Counted from the first letter of the stretch, positions 1 to 8,820 are shown. The stretch is DNA of 64,000 nucleotides from Streptococcus sp. S1 (GCF_034137685.1 NZ_CP139418.1:1763001-1827000), one strand, 5' to 3'. Translations and numbers: made by a program. Notes: generated by a model not told the origin, from the sequence alone.

Positions 1-311
1 AACCAACCGGCAATCCAGGCAGGAAACTCTCCAAAGATGGCATAGAGGTAACTATAGGCTCCACCGGTTGAAGGAATACGAGACGCAAATTCTGCAAAGA
101 AGAGGGCAGATAAGCCGACGCAAAAAGCCGCAACCACAATCGAAATAATCAAGGCTGGACCAGCTAAATTCGCTGCTGCAGTACCCGTAATCGTGAAGAT
201 CCCTGTCCCCACCATGGCACCGATTCCTAAAATAATCAAATCCCACAATCTTAAATGGCGATTTAGACCTGGGTGTACTTGCCCAAGTCTCTTTTTTCGA
301 AATAGATTCAT
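1..311 (-). CDS. APC-family amino acid permease (5' part only)
   Basis: The minus-strand frame starting at 311 encodes about 103 residues and runs off the window at base 1. After a basic N-terminus (LFRKKRLGQVHPGLNRHLR) comes the segment LWDLIILGIGAMVGTGIFTI, the typical TM1 glycine-rich signature of APC-superfamily permeases. A second hydrophobic segment and the STGGAYSY motif follow, as in cationic amino acid transporters of the YfnA/CAT type. The product should be a multi-pass inner membrane transporter. GGGAGA lies about 8 nt before the start. The substrate cannot be told from this fragment. Confidence 0.85.
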   Translation of the reverse strand, partial: MNLFRKKRLGQVHPGLNRHLRLWDLIILGIGAMVGTGIFTITGTAAANLAGPALIISIVVAAFCVGLSALFFAEFASRIPSTGGAYSYLYAIFGEFPAWIAGW

Positions 312-360
312 GTATATTCTCCCATCTAATGAGTTTATTCTATCATACTTGGACAAGAAA

Positions 361-537
361 GAGAGTGGGACAGAAATCGGTAATTCGTTAGAATTCGATT
401 TCGTCGTCCCACCTCCGCACAGTTGAGTAGGGCTGTAAAAGCTGATGAAATCAGCGTAGTAGAGCCCACTCAACCACTGCGTCTTGCTCGATAATCCAAA
501 AACAATTGAGAGGCTAGGACTTTTGTCCCAGCCCCCC
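361..537. repeat. Three-hairpin intergenic repeat, copy 1
   Basis: First of five copies of a ~180-bp element. The left end begins GAGAGTGGGACAGAAATCGG and the right end closes with GGCTAGGAC-TTTT-GTCCCAGCC. The middle pairs GTTGAGT..GGGCT with AGCCC..ACTCAAC, enclosing GCTGAT/ATCAGC. The element sits a few bases 3' of the stop codon of the 546-1376 gene, so it may act as its terminator. No protein is encoded. Confidence 0.85.
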
Positions 538-545
538 TTTTCTTT

Positions 546-1376
546 CTATTTATCACTTTCCGTCCTATTCTTTTTCAAAGCACGAATCGTAAACCAATAA
601 TAAATAACTAGCCCAAAGACGATGATCACTGTGGGCAGAAGAACCGTCATACCAAGATTCTGAACTCCTTGTGCCAAGGTCCAGCGATGTAAGAATCCAA
701 CCACTAAAAAGGCGACGATAGGAAAGATGAAAGCTCGTCCAAACTCTTCTTTCCATTGCCAAAGAATGAGAGCTCCGCTAGCCCCTGTCATGAGAAGAGC
801 ATCCCAAGGACTAGGGACCACTAGCCAGGCAAGAGCAGGTAAGAAACGGACGCCCACTATTTCACCGACAAAATAGAATCCTAGAACTAGAACGAATGCT
901 ACATAAATTGCTTTTTTTGCTTTTTCTTCCACAAAAATGAGGCGACGAAGGAGATAGAAGATCATCCCAACAGCTAGGAGTCCCAAAATGATGTCGGTCA
1001 AATAGACGAGAGGCTTGAGCACAAGGACCGCTTGAGAAGCAAAATCACTTAAGAGGCGATAAAAAATCACAATACCTGAAAAGATAGCCCCATATTTCAA
1101 AACAGACCGCGTCGATTCTTTAGGCATATTTTCGATGATTTGGTCTGCCATTCCCTTTGGATCGAGACCAAAATAATCCTTTGCCGTGAGGCCATCTCCG
1201 CTTGCTTGCGAAAAGTCAAGTGCTAGATTATAGACCTGCTCTCTTAAGGCTTTCTCCTCATATAAGAAACCTGCAAGATTGAAATAATCCCAGAGATCTT
1301 GGAAATAGGCTTGGTCCTCTTGGCTAAAGGTTTGCATCAAGACCTGCGTTTCTTCATAATACATTGCTGATTTCAT
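546..1376 (-). CDS. Uncharacterised membrane protein of a PadR operon (second of two paralogues)
   Basis: 276 residues from the ATG at 1376, which overlaps the upstream gene's stop as ATGA; this fixes the start against longer in-frame extensions. The first ~110 residues are soluble and helical, with the pattern YEEKALREQVYNLALD and DYFGLDPKGMADQIIENMP. This resembles the helical N-terminal domains (HAAS/DUF1048/DUF1129-like) often found beside PadR regulators; the family assignment is tentative. About six hydrophobic segments follow. The same N-terminal pattern is found in the adjacent upstream gene, so the two are probably an old tandem duplication. Function unknown; co-translation with the paralogue suggests a heteromeric membrane complex. 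Confidence 0.75.
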   Translation of the reverse strand: MKSAMYYEETQVLMQTFSQEDQAYFQDLWDYFNLAGFLYEEKALREQVYNLALDFSQASGDGLTAKDYFGLDPKGMADQIIENMPKESTRSVLKYGAIFSGIVIFYRLLSDFASQAVLVLKPLVYLTDIILGLLAVGMIFYLLRRLIFVEEKAKKAIYVAFVLVLGFYFVGEIVGVRFLPALAWLVVPSPWDALLMTGASGALILWQWKEEFGRAFIFPIVAFLVVGFLHRWTLAQGVQNLGMTVLLPTVIIVFGLVIYYWFTIRALKKNRTESDK

Positions 1377-2173
1377 GCTTCTTCCTTCTTTCTTTGGAGA
1401 CAAAATACAATGAGAGTCAGGACTAGTCCCATGAGAGGAAGTAGCCAGCCTATTAAATGAGCAGTTTCCTGATTCACAAGACGAATCCAGCATCCAGTAA
1501 CTAAGAAAGTCAGGCCCAGGACTAGTAGACTCGACATCAAACGATTCCTGCTTCTATAGGCCATAACTGCAAACCCAAGCAGGACTAAGACAGCGAGAAC
1601 AATCGCCCAACCATCTGATAAGAAGAGACCCCCAATGTGGCCAAAATAGATCGAACATAGTCGTACGATGTTCAGAAACACCATCAGGCTGATCACACTG
1701 ATAAAAGTAGCCCACGACCACTTCATTTCACCATAGCTCTGTTTGGACCAAAGCCACGTAATGAACTGGCTGAACACCAAGAAATTGAGTAGAATGACAA
1801 CATAGGTCAGGGGTTCGATTTTCAGTGGCGTCATCCAGGTAAAATCCATTAAATAACGCATGCCAACTAAGATCCCTCCAAGCATAAAGACTAGTCCCAC
1901 ATAAGATCCTAAAGAGCGTTTAGGCAAGTCTGAAAGAACTTGATCCACCATCGCCCGTGGATCCTTTCCAAAATAATCCACCGCCCGTATGCCTTCTTTC
2001 TCAGCAACTTTTAGGTCGCAAACCATATTGTAGAGTTGTTCACCGAGTGCTTCATCATCATAAAAATAGGACTTGGCCCCAATATAGGCCACCATTTTTT
2101 TCATATAGGTTTGATCCTCTTTGTTTAAATGAATCAATTCATCGGACATTTTTTCTGTATAACTTTCTACCAT
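1373..2173 (-). CDS. Uncharacterised membrane protein of a PadR operon (first of two paralogues)
   Basis: 266 residues from ATG at 2173. A strong GGAGGG ribosome site lies inside the end of the PadR gene, which overlaps this start by 7 nt. The N-terminal soluble part contains YDDEALGEQLYNMVCDLKVAEKE and DYFGKDPRAMVDQVLSDLP, matching the downstream gene. About six membrane segments follow. The family is tentative (HAAS/DUF1048/DUF1129-like helical domain plus membrane part). The order padR - membrane protein - membrane protein matches autoregulated PadR operons that control envelope proteins. No function can be assigned. Confidence 0.75.
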   Translation of the reverse strand: MVESYTEKMSDELIHLNKEDQTYMKKMVAYIGAKSYFYDDEALGEQLYNMVCDLKVAEKEGIRAVDYFGKDPRAMVDQVLSDLPKRSLGSYVGLVFMLGGILVGMRYLMDFTWMTPLKIEPLTYVVILLNFLVFSQFITWLWSKQSYGEMKWSWATFISVISLMVFLNIVRLCSIYFGHIGGLFLSDGWAIVLAVLVLLGFAVMAYRSRNRLMSSLLVLGLTFLVTGCWIRLVNQETAHLIGWLLPLMGLVLTLIVFCLQRKKEEA

Positions 2174-2496
2174 TCTTCCCCCTCCTTCTTGATACGTTCT
2201 ACTTTTGTGACCAGCTCCTGCCACTGGTCCCAAAATTCCTCTAAGCGTTCTCTTCCAGCATCACTGAGTGAAAAATACTTGCGATCAGGACCATCTGGAG
2301 ACGGCCTCATTTCCCCATGAATAACCCCTTGTTTTTCTAATTTTTGAAGCAGGGGATAAATGGTCCCAGCGACAATTTTATCAAATCCCATCTCTTTGAG
2401 ACTTTGGATCAATTCATAGCCATAGATGGCCTTTTTAGAAATAATCTCCAGCACACAGCCCTCCAAGACTCCCTTTAGTAATTGGGACTCTTTCAT
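2167..2496 (-). CDS. PadR-family transcriptional regulator
   Basis: 109 residues from ATG at 2496, preceded by GAGGTG 9 nt upstream. A GTG codon 21 nt further upstream is in frame but has no better ribosome site. The sequence shows the PadR winged-helix core: LLKGVLEGCVLEIIS, then YGYELIQSLKEMGF and AGTIYPLLQKLEKQGVI, and a basic PDRKYFSLSDAGRERL wing. PadR proteins of this size bind DNA as dimers and usually repress their own operon in response to small molecules. The gene leads an operon with two membrane proteins and has a 12-bp inverted repeat upstream. Confidence 0.92.
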   Translation of the reverse strand: MKESQLLKGVLEGCVLEIISKKAIYGYELIQSLKEMGFDKIVAGTIYPLLQKLEKQGVIHGEMRPSPDGPDRKYFSLSDAGRERLEEFWDQWQELVTKVERIKKEGEEW

Positions 2497-2534
2497 CCTT
2501 CTCACCTCTTTCTTCACATTTTTAACTAGTTTGT

Positions 2535-2588
2535 TTTACATACTAGCTATTTCACTATCAGTATACTCTTTCTCCACTAGTATGTAAA
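2535..2588. promoter_or_regulatory. Inverted-repeat operator upstream of padR
   Basis: TTTACATACTAG at 2535-2546 and its exact reverse complement CTAGTATGTAAA at 2577-2588 are separated by 30 bp. The arms contain ACAT/ATGT half-sites of the kind bound by PadR regulators. The spacing fits two dimers or a loop rather than one compact operator. It lies 39-92 bp upstream of the padR start, so autorepression is likely but inferred. Confidence 0.6.
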
Positions 2589-2719
2589 GCATATTAGTAA
2601 TCTTTTTTAAAAAATTTTTATTCCTTAAAAATCCCTTAAAATCAAGGTTTTTCTGTATACTCGTGTGTAAATATACAAAAAAAGTTCAAAAAACACTTTA
2701 TTTTGTAGATTGATTGGAG

Positions 2720-2725
2720 TATAAT
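2720..2725 (+). promoter_or_regulatory. Likely -10 box of the oligopeptide-binding lipoprotein gene
   Basis: TATAAT at 2720-2725, with only a weak AT-rich -35 region 17 bp upstream (TTTATT). It is followed by AAAGGAG before the ATG at 2756. Direction and position fit the downstream lipoprotein gene. Confidence 0.5.
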
Positions 2726-2755
2726 AATTAAAATTATTCAAAAGGAGACACGAAT

Positions 2756-4720
2756 ATGAAAAAATCGAAGCTTGCTCTTTTAGCAGGTGTCGCCGCAGCT
2801 TCAACGCTTTTCCTTGCTGCATGTGGCTCATCTTCTAATGCGTCAAAAGGGACAACCTACAACTACGTGTATAGTTCTGACCCTGATACCTTGAACTATT
2901 TGACTTCAAACCGTGCAACTACAAGCGATATTACTACCAACTTGGTCGATGGTTTGTTTGAAAACGACCAATACGGTAACTTAGTGCCTGCTCTTGCTGA
3001 AGACTGGTCCGTTTCAAAAGACGGTCTGACTTATACTTACAAGCTTCGAAAAGACGCGAAGTGGTATGATTCAGAAGGAAATGAATATGCTGACGTCACT
3101 GCACAAGATTTCGTGACATCTCTAAAATACGTAGCAGATAAAAAATCTGATGCACTTTACTTGGTTCAAAACTCAGTCAAAGGATTAGATGATTATGTAA
3201 ACGGGAAAACCAAAGACTTCTCAACTGTTGGGGTAAAAGCTGTTGATGATCACACTCTTCAATATACTTTGAACCAACCAGAATCTTTCTGGAATTCTAA
3301 ATTGACGACTGCTACTATGATGCCAGTTAATGAAAAATTCTTGGAATCAGCTGGGAAAGACTTTGGTAGCGTGAAACCAAGTGGTATCCTCTACAACGGT
3401 CCATACATTTTGAAATCCTTCACTTCAAAATCACAAATTGAATTGGATAAAAACCCAGAATACTACGACAAGAAAAATGTTCACATCGATACCGTTAAAT
3501 TGACTTACTTCGATGGCTCTGACCAAGACTATCTCGCTCGTAACTTCTCAGATGGCAACTTATCTACTGCCCGTCTCTTCCCAACGAGCTCAACTTACAC
3601 TACGATTCAAAAGAAATTCAAGGATAACATCGTTTATTCACCACAAGATGCGGTTGCCTACTATGCTTACTTCAATGTAAACCGTCAAAACTACGGTCAT
3701 ACGAAGAAGACTTCTGACGAGCAAAAGAACAGCACTAAGACAGCTCTTCAAAACAAAAACTTCCGTCAAGCCTTGAACTTTGCTTTGGATAGAACTTCAT
3801 ACAGTGCTCAAGCTAATGGGAAAGATGGAGCAACCAAAACCCTTCGTACCCTACTAGTTCCACCTACATTTGTGCAAGCCAACGGAAAAGATTTCGGTAC
3901 GCTCGTTGAAGAAAAACTTGCCGCAACAGGAGATGAGTGGAAAGGTGTGAGCTTTGCCGATGCTCAAGATAGCTTGCATAATGCAGACAAAGCCAAAGCA
4001 GAACTTGCAAAAGCAAAATCTGAATTGCAATCACAAGGGGTTCAATTCCCAATCCATATCGACTATGTCGTAGACCAATCTTCTAGCTCACTTGTTCAAC
4101 AAGCAGACTCTATGAAGAGCTCTATCGAATCTGCTCTTGGTAAAGACAATGTCGTGATTGACGTACAAAAATTGTCTACAGACGATGCGGATAACGCTAC
4201 TTACTTTGCCCAATCACCAGATCAAAAAGACTTTGACATGGATATCACTGGTTGGGGACCTGACTTCCAAGACCCATCTACTTACTTAGATATCTTGAAC
4301 CCAACAGATGGTTCAACCTTGACTGGTATGGGACTTGATCCTAAGAAAGACCAAGCGCTCATCGAGAAAATTGGTTTGAACCAATACAAAGAATTGCTAG
4401 ATGCTGCCAATGCTGAAAAATTGGATACCAATGCGCGTTATGAAAAATATGCTGATGCCCAAGCTTGGTTGACAGAAAACGCAATTGTTCTTCCAATCTA
4501 CTCTAAGGGTGGAGTTCCATCTATCACGAAGGTAACGCCATTCTCAGCAGCAAATTCTGCAATTGGTATTAAAGGTGAAACAAGCTTCTTCAAATACCAA
4601 AAACTTCAAGATAAGACAGTCACAACTGCTGACTACGAAAAAGCTTATAAGAATTGGTTGAAAGAAAAAGAAGAATCAAACAAAAAAGCGCAAGAAGAAC
4701 TTGCAAAACACGTGAAATAA
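2756..4720 (+). CDS. Oligopeptide ABC transporter substrate-binding lipoprotein (AmiA/AliA/HppA-like)
   Basis: 654 residues. The signal peptide ends in LAAC (Cys23), a lipobox, so the mature protein is lipid-anchored on the outer face of the membrane. The body is a solute-binding protein family 5 domain (DTLNYLTSNRATTSDI.. LVDGLFENDQYGNLVPALAEDWSVS), of the length usual for streptococcal AmiA, AliA/AliB and HppA peptide receptors. These receptors deliver peptides, including signalling peptides, to a shared AmiCDEF permease. No permease or ATPase genes are adjacent, so this is a stand-alone receptor that presumably uses a transporter encoded elsewhere. AAAGGAG precedes the start and a strong terminator follows the stop. 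Confidence 0.92.
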   Translation: MKKSKLALLAGVAAASTLFLAACGSSSNASKGTTYNYVYSSDPDTLNYLTSNRATTSDITTNLVDGLFENDQYGNLVPALAEDWSVSKDGLTYTYKLRKDAKWYDSEGNEYADVTAQDFVTSLKYVADKKSDALYLVQNSVKGLDDYVNGKTKDFSTVGVKAVDDHTLQYTLNQPESFWNSKLTTATMMPVNEKFLESAGKDFGSVKPSGILYNGPYILKSFTSKSQIELDKNPEYYDKKNVHIDTVKLTYFDGSDQDYLARNFSDGNLSTARLFPTSSTYTTIQKKFKDNIVYSPQDAVAYYAYFNVNRQNYGHTKKTSDEQKNSTKTALQNKNFRQALNFALDRTSYSAQANGKDGATKTLRTLLVPPTFVQANGKDFGTLVEEKLAATGDEWKGVSFADAQDSLHNADKAKAELAKAKSELQSQGVQFPIHIDYVVDQSSSSLVQQADSMKSSIESALGKDNVVIDVQKLSTDDADNATYFAQSPDQKDFDMDITGWGPDFQDPSTYLDILNPTDGSTLTGMGLDPKKDQALIEKIGLNQYKELLDAANAEKLDTNARYEKYADAQAWLTENAIVLPIYSKGGVPSITKVTPFSAANSAIGIKGETSFFKYQKLQDKTVTTADYEKAYKNWLKEKEESNKKAQEELAKHVK

Positions 4721-4730
4721 TCACGAAAGA

Positions 4731-4761
4731 AAACACCGGGGATATAATCCCCGGTGTTTTT
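4731..4761 (+). terminator. Rho-independent terminator of the peptide-binding gene
   Basis: AAACACCGGGGAT and ATCCCCGGTGTTTT form a 13-bp stem with a 3-nt loop, followed by T residues. It starts 11 nt after the stop codon. Confidence 0.93.
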
Positions 4762-4762
4762 G

Positions 4763-5076
4763 GTTAAGGATAAAACTCTCTTTGAAACTTTCCTTAGGTG
4801 AGTACGGACGTTAGGTGAAATTATCCAGTGGATGATTTCAGCAATCCAGGAAGTTCCATAACTTAGTTTTGGACCTAAGGTTCCAAAACTCCCGAGTGCT
4901 AGAAATACTATTATTTCTAGCACTTTTCTCACGGCGGAAAGTTTCGGTTTTTGTTTAAATAAGCTTAATAACATACATTATTATAATTCTTTCCACAACA
5001 CTTAGCTTGTTCTATGTAAAAACCAGTTTGTTTATTTATTGGATTTTTCATTTCTCAATCTTTTATAGACTCAGCG
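4763..5076. other. Gene-free, strongly folded interval
   Basis: No credible gene was seen in 314 bp between two terminated transcripts. The piece from 4784 to 4945 is bounded by a 10-bp inverted repeat (GAAACTTTCC / GGAAAGTTTC). It contains three further hairpins: GAAATtATCC-agt-GGATgATTTC, GTTTTGGA..TCCAAAAC, and a perfect 13-bp stem at 4895-4924. This could be a short non-autonomous mobile element or an untranslated RNA; no further identity is claimed. Confidence 0.5.
4895..4928 (+). terminator. Strong hairpin with T-run
   Basis: AGTGCTAGAAATA at 4895-4907 pairs perfectly with TATTTCTAGCACT at 4912-4924 around a 4-nt loop and is followed by TTTC. It lies 160 bp beyond the terminator at 4731, so it may end a separate short transcript. 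Confidence 0.65.
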
Positions 5077-7080
5077 CTACCTCACGACAATTTTCCGATA
5101 ACTTCTAGACGTCAGTAGAAAGACGAGGATATAAGAGATGAAAAAGACAGCGCAGATAGACAGAGTCGTTTGAAGGACCAAGCCCGCATTGGTTGCTCCT
5201 AAGAGGGCAACGATCTTTGCAATCATCTTGTAGGCCACTCCTAGGTAGAGGAAGGAGAAGAATAAAGGAAGGAAAAAGACAGTGAGAATCTGTTTGCGAA
5301 TGGTGGTGGCCGTTTGCTTTTGGTCCAACCCTACTTGTTGCAAGATCACAAAATTATCCCGGTCCTCATAGCCCTCTGAAATCTGCTTGTAGTAAATGAC
5401 GAGTACCGTAGACAATAGAAAGATCACCGATAGGAAAATCCCAATAAAGAGGATTGTCCCTGCTGATTCACGCCACTACTTCTCCATGCTGTATCGATCA
5501 ACCCCACCAAACAAAGTCGCACCATATTGACTCATTTTGTCTGTCGAATTAAGCTCTTTGGCCATTCCAGCTATAAAATCTTGGTTTTCTTTATTTTTAG
5601 CACTAATAGAGAATTCCAAATTTTTATCAATTTTTAGTCCCAGTTGGTTCAAGTCAGGGAGGACAAGATACAAGCCCATTTGGTGTTGAAACAGGTCGGC
5701 TTGCGGGAGTTTTCCTTGGATAAAATTGGAGTCTAGTTTTTGCTTAATCGCGAAGCTCTTTCCATTGATTTCTAATTGCGAGTCTAGTCTTCCAGGATAC
5801 TGATACCCATAGGCTAGGATTTCATTTTCCCCAAGCTCAACTTTTTGACCCGTCAGTTGCTCATAAGTTGCCTGATCAAAAAAGTAGACTACTCCTTCTG
5901 TCTTCAATTCCTGACCAGTTTCTTGATCGGACTGGTCATAAACCTCTAAGACCTTTCCATCAATCTTTCGAATTTCAGCCGACCAGTATGTTGTCTGATT
6001 CACTTGATAATCTGATAGATGTGTCGCATCGGCCACTTTCTTAATTTGTGCTTGAACCTCCTCAATAACCGGTTCTGTTTCAGCTTCTGAAGTCATATGC
6101 CCCACACTAATATTGTAGTCCGAAGGGTACATAGTATCTAGGTAATTCTGCCCTCCAATAAAGAGATTCAGCGACCCTGTTAAGGTGACCAAGACCATGG
6201 TGGAAAGAATACTAATGGTCGCAAGGCCCGCTGCATTTTTTCGCATCCGTGCTATTAAGTTGGAGACGGATATAAAATTCTCTGGCTTGTAATAGTAGGA
6301 TTTCCGACCTTTGAGAAATCTTAAAAAGGTAATGGTGCCTGCGTTGAATAAGAGATAAGTCGCAAGAATGACCAAGATAACGGCAATAAAGAATCTTTGG
6401 ACAGCCGCAACTGGACGCTCTGCTGTTAGCGCTAAATAGAAAGCAATTCCTAAGAGTCCTAGTCCTAAAAGAGTTTGGACCAGCAAGAAGCGTCCTTTCT
6501 TCTCTCCTGCCTTTTTCTGTTGCATGAGGTGGAGGGAACTGTAGCGCAAGAGACGGAAAGAATTTAACAAGAGAATGAGGGCAAAAGCTAAGGCTAGCCC
6601 AAATAAAGTGTTAAGAACAGCCCCTATCTGGAAGGTCGATTGAATGACGACTGGAAGCCCCATACATTTTAAGAGGAGGGCAAAAATCAAGGGATCAAAC
6701 AAGAGCCCCAAGCCCAGTCCTACTCCAACTGTGAGGATATAGAAGATAAGCAATTCCCATAAGGTCATGACGAGGAGATGCTTCTTCTCCATCCCCAAAA
6801 CACTGTATAATCCCAATTCTTTGGAACGATTTTTCATAACATAGCCATTGGCATAAGCCACTAAAATGACGACGACCAGCTGGACGACGAAACAACCAAA
6901 ACCAAGGACAGCTCTTGCCGTTCGTCCTCCGTAAGAAGCTTCTAAATGAGGGGTCGTTGCCAGGGCGATAAAGCTATAGAGGATCATAGTCGTTAAAATG
7001 ATAGCTATAGCAAAAGGGTAATAGAGCTTACGATTTTGTTTGAGGTTGGAAAGAGCTAATTTACTTGTTAATTTAAACAT
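5077..7080 (-). pseudogene. BceB-type ABC transporter permease, interrupted by an in-frame TAG
   Basis: The frame from ATG at 7080 (AAGGAGG 7 nt before it) is open to a TAG at 5476-5478. It then continues in the same frame from 5475 to the stop at 5077, so one nonsense codon and no frameshift breaks a ~667-codon gene. The intact paralogue at 22215-24200 has 661 residues and aligns across the break (..LFIGIFLSVIFL.. here, ..FFIGIFLSLIFM.. there). The N-terminal FtsX-like part, the large extracellular domain and the C-terminal VIYYKQISEGYEDRDNFVILQQVGLD region are all still readable. BceB-type permeases sense and counter cell-wall-active peptides such as bacitracin. The truncated 535-residue product would lack the last membrane segments. 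Confidence 0.88.
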
Positions 7081-7840
7081 CACGATCCTCCTTACTCGCC
7101 ATGACCGTCAAGGTATCCGAGATTTCTTGGAACATCTGACGTTCTGTTTTTTCCCCGCGGAAGATCTGGTTGTAAAGGATCCCGTCCTTGATAAAGAGCA
7201 CGCGCTTGGCCCTCGCTGCTGCGGCGGTTGAGTGGGTCACCATGAGAATGGTTTGGCCCATAGTGTTGATATCTTCAAAGACATCTAGCAAAGCTGCTGA
7301 AGACTTGGAATCCAGCGCCCCTGTTGGCTCATCGGCAAGGAGGATTTCAGGGGAGGTGATGATGGCCCGTGCTACGGCTACCCGTTGTTTTTGCCCACCA
7401 GAGATTTCGTAGGGATATTTTTCAAGCAGTTGGTGAATGCCCAACTCCCGACTGACGCTATCCACCTTGCTCATCATTTCCTTGACTGGTCTGCGAGAGA
7501 GGACGAGAGGCAAGAGGATATTGTCCTTGACAGACAAGGTATCAAGCAGGTTGAAATCTTGAAAGACAAAACCAAGTTTTTCGCGACGGAAGCTCGAAGC
7601 GTCCTTGTTCTTGATGGTTGAGGTGTCGGTGCCATTGAGGTAAACCCGCCCTTCGGTTGGCTGGTCCAGCATGGCTAGGATGTTGAGAAGGGTCGATTTC
7701 CCGGATCCTGATTCCCCCATGATAGCGACGTATTCGCCATTTTCCACGGTGAAGTGAATGTCCTTTAGGGCTTCGACCTGCGTCCCTTGAAAGCGGGTTT
7801 TGTAGATTTTTTTGATATGTTGAACGTCTAGTAGGGTCAT
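7073..7840 (-). CDS. BceA-type ABC transporter ATPase (copy 1)
   Basis: 255 residues with Walker A GESGSGKST (42-50), ABC signature SGGQKQR (147-153) and Walker B ILLADEPTGALDS. It is the cytoplasmic ATPase of the MacB/LolD-like peptide-sensing and detoxification family. It overlaps its permease by 8 nt, but that permease has a nonsense codon. The protein differs from the ATPase at 24201-24959 by only three substitutions (T2S, N34K, A157T) plus the last few residues, while the DNA differs at many silent sites. Copy 1 has no two-component system next to it; it shares an upstream box with copy 2 and may be controlled by that copy's regulator. Confidence 0.93.
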   Translation of the reverse strand: MTLLDVQHIKKIYKTRFQGTQVEALKDIHFTVENGEYVAIMGESGSGKSTLLNILAMLDQPTEGRVYLNGTDTSTIKNKDASSFRREKLGFVFQDFNLLDTLSVKDNILLPLVLSRRPVKEMMSKVDSVSRELGIHQLLEKYPYEISGGQKQRVAVARAIITSPEILLADEPTGALDSKSSAALLDVFEDINTMGQTILMVTHSTAAAARAKRVLFIKDGILYNQIFRGEKTERQMFQEISDTLTVMASKEDRDV

Positions 7841-7904
7841 GGTCCGTTCCTTTCTAGCTCGATAAAAGCTTCAATCGATTTTTACAAATCTATTGTACTA
7901 AAAC

Positions 7905-7917
7905 TGAAACGCTTTCA
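7905..7917. promoter_or_regulatory. Short palindrome upstream of the copy 1 ATPase
   Basis: TGAAA-CGC-TTTCA is a 13-bp inverted repeat about 65 bp upstream of the ATPase start. It resembles a catabolite-response (cre) site but does not fit the 14-bp consensus register. Its role is uncertain. Confidence 0.3.
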
Positions 7918-7969
7918 CCATAACATAACCTTACATTTTACCCTTTATTTCTTACATTTTTGTAAGAAA
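7918..7969 (-). promoter_or_regulatory. Bce-cassette regulatory box, copy 1
   Basis: A ~50-bp block, nearly identical to 25158-25210, ends in CTTACA-TTTT-TGTAAG (7951-7966), a 6-4-6 inverted repeat with further TGTAAG-like half-sites beside it. Both copies lie upstream of a Bce-type ABC operon. The simplest reading is a response-regulator binding site that makes both cassettes targets of the BceR-like protein at 26186-26863. This is inferred from position and conservation only. Confidence 0.6.
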
Positions 7970-7971
7970 GC

Positions 7972-8001
7972 AAAAAGAGAGCAGCGGATTCAGCTGCTCT
8001 C
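7972..8001 (-). terminator. Terminator of the serine-rich lipoprotein gene
   Basis: On the minus strand GAGAGCAGC pairs with GCTGCTCTC around a 7-nt loop, then five T residues follow. It lies just beyond the stop codon at 8026. Confidence 0.85.
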
Positions 8002-8025
8002 CATTCCATTTTGGACATCTAAACA

Positions 8026-8643
8026 CTATTTTTCGACCATACCGCTTTTAATGAAAAGCTCTTTAGCTTTAGAATAGCTGATTGTATTGTCGGCTTCTAG
8101 GTTCAGAGTAGGGATTATTTCTTTTAATTTTTTAATATCTACTTTGGTGTAATCAATTGTATTGGTGATATAGAAGATACCGTCTTTGTATTCTGATGTC
8201 AGTTCAAATCCATGTCCCATCAGATCTTTAAATTTTTCTTGGTTCCTAGCAACGGCTTCTTTCATTGATTGAAGAGGGTTATCGCCAGCTACTTTTGAGA
8301 CATCGTAATCATCAACTTTTTCTTGTACTAACAAGGTATCTCCCTTGTAATACAAGGTGATGATTGACTTACCTGCTTCATCACTCGTTTCGAGAACGGT
8401 TTTTTGAGCATCTGCGATAGAGTCCTCTTTTTTACTATCATCTTTTTTTGAATCTTTTGTCTTATCATTAGCAGATGATTTTGATGAATTGCTTGATTTG
8501 CTTTCTGAACTAGATGACTTTTCTACCTTACTTGAAGAAGACTTTGCATCTTTGCTTGATGATTCTGAAGCAGTTTTGCCAGAACATGCTACTAATGTTG
8601 CGACTGATAAGAGAGCCACGCCTGCTGTGAGAAGTTTTTTCAT
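8026..8643 (-). CDS. Serine-rich lipoprotein, DUF1307 (YehR)-like
   Basis: 205 residues. The signal peptide ends in LVAC (Cys20), so it is a lipoprotein. A low-complexity Ser/Lys/Asp linker (about 22-75) spaces the ~130-residue C-terminal domain from the membrane. That domain contains ITLYYKGDTLLVQEKVDDYDV and IDYTKVDIKKLKEIIP, which resembles DUF1307 (YehR-type) lipoproteins. The assignment is by pattern memory and only moderately sure. Function unknown. The gene is monocistronic, with its own terminator. Confidence 0.8.
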   Translation of the reverse strand: MKKLLTAGVALLSVATLVACSGKTASESSSKDAKSSSSKVEKSSSSESKSSNSSKSSANDKTKDSKKDDSKKEDSIADAQKTVLETSDEAGKSIITLYYKGDTLLVQEKVDDYDVSKVAGDNPLQSMKEAVARNQEKFKDLMGHGFELTSEYKDGIFYITNTIDYTKVDIKKLKEIIPTLNLEADNTISYSKAKELFIKSGMVEK

Positions 8644-8820
8644 AATTTTTCTCCTATAGATATTGATTGATTATATTTTAAGATGAAATCTTTTTATTGT
8701 CAAATATTTTATGTACTTGATCCTTCTTATACCAGTTTTTATCACTAACTCTTAACATGTTTCGCCATCCAATTCACAAAACCCAGAAAATAAATTTTTA
8801 TTCATTCCGCATATAAAATA

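Noticed and set aside
52..246. A 64-codon minus-strand frame inside the permease
   Set aside because: Cysteine-rich out-of-frame reading of the amino acid permease gene, whose own frame carries clear APC motifs.
4645..4974. A 109-codon minus-strand frame after the peptide-binding gene
   Set aside because: It covers two terminator hairpins and the end of an oppositely oriented gene, and has no ribosome site or family pattern.
7905..7917. cre (CcpA) site upstream of the Bce ATPase
   Set aside because: The palindrome TGAAACGCTTTCA is 13 bp and does not fit the 14-bp cre register at its ends, so only an inverted repeat is reported.
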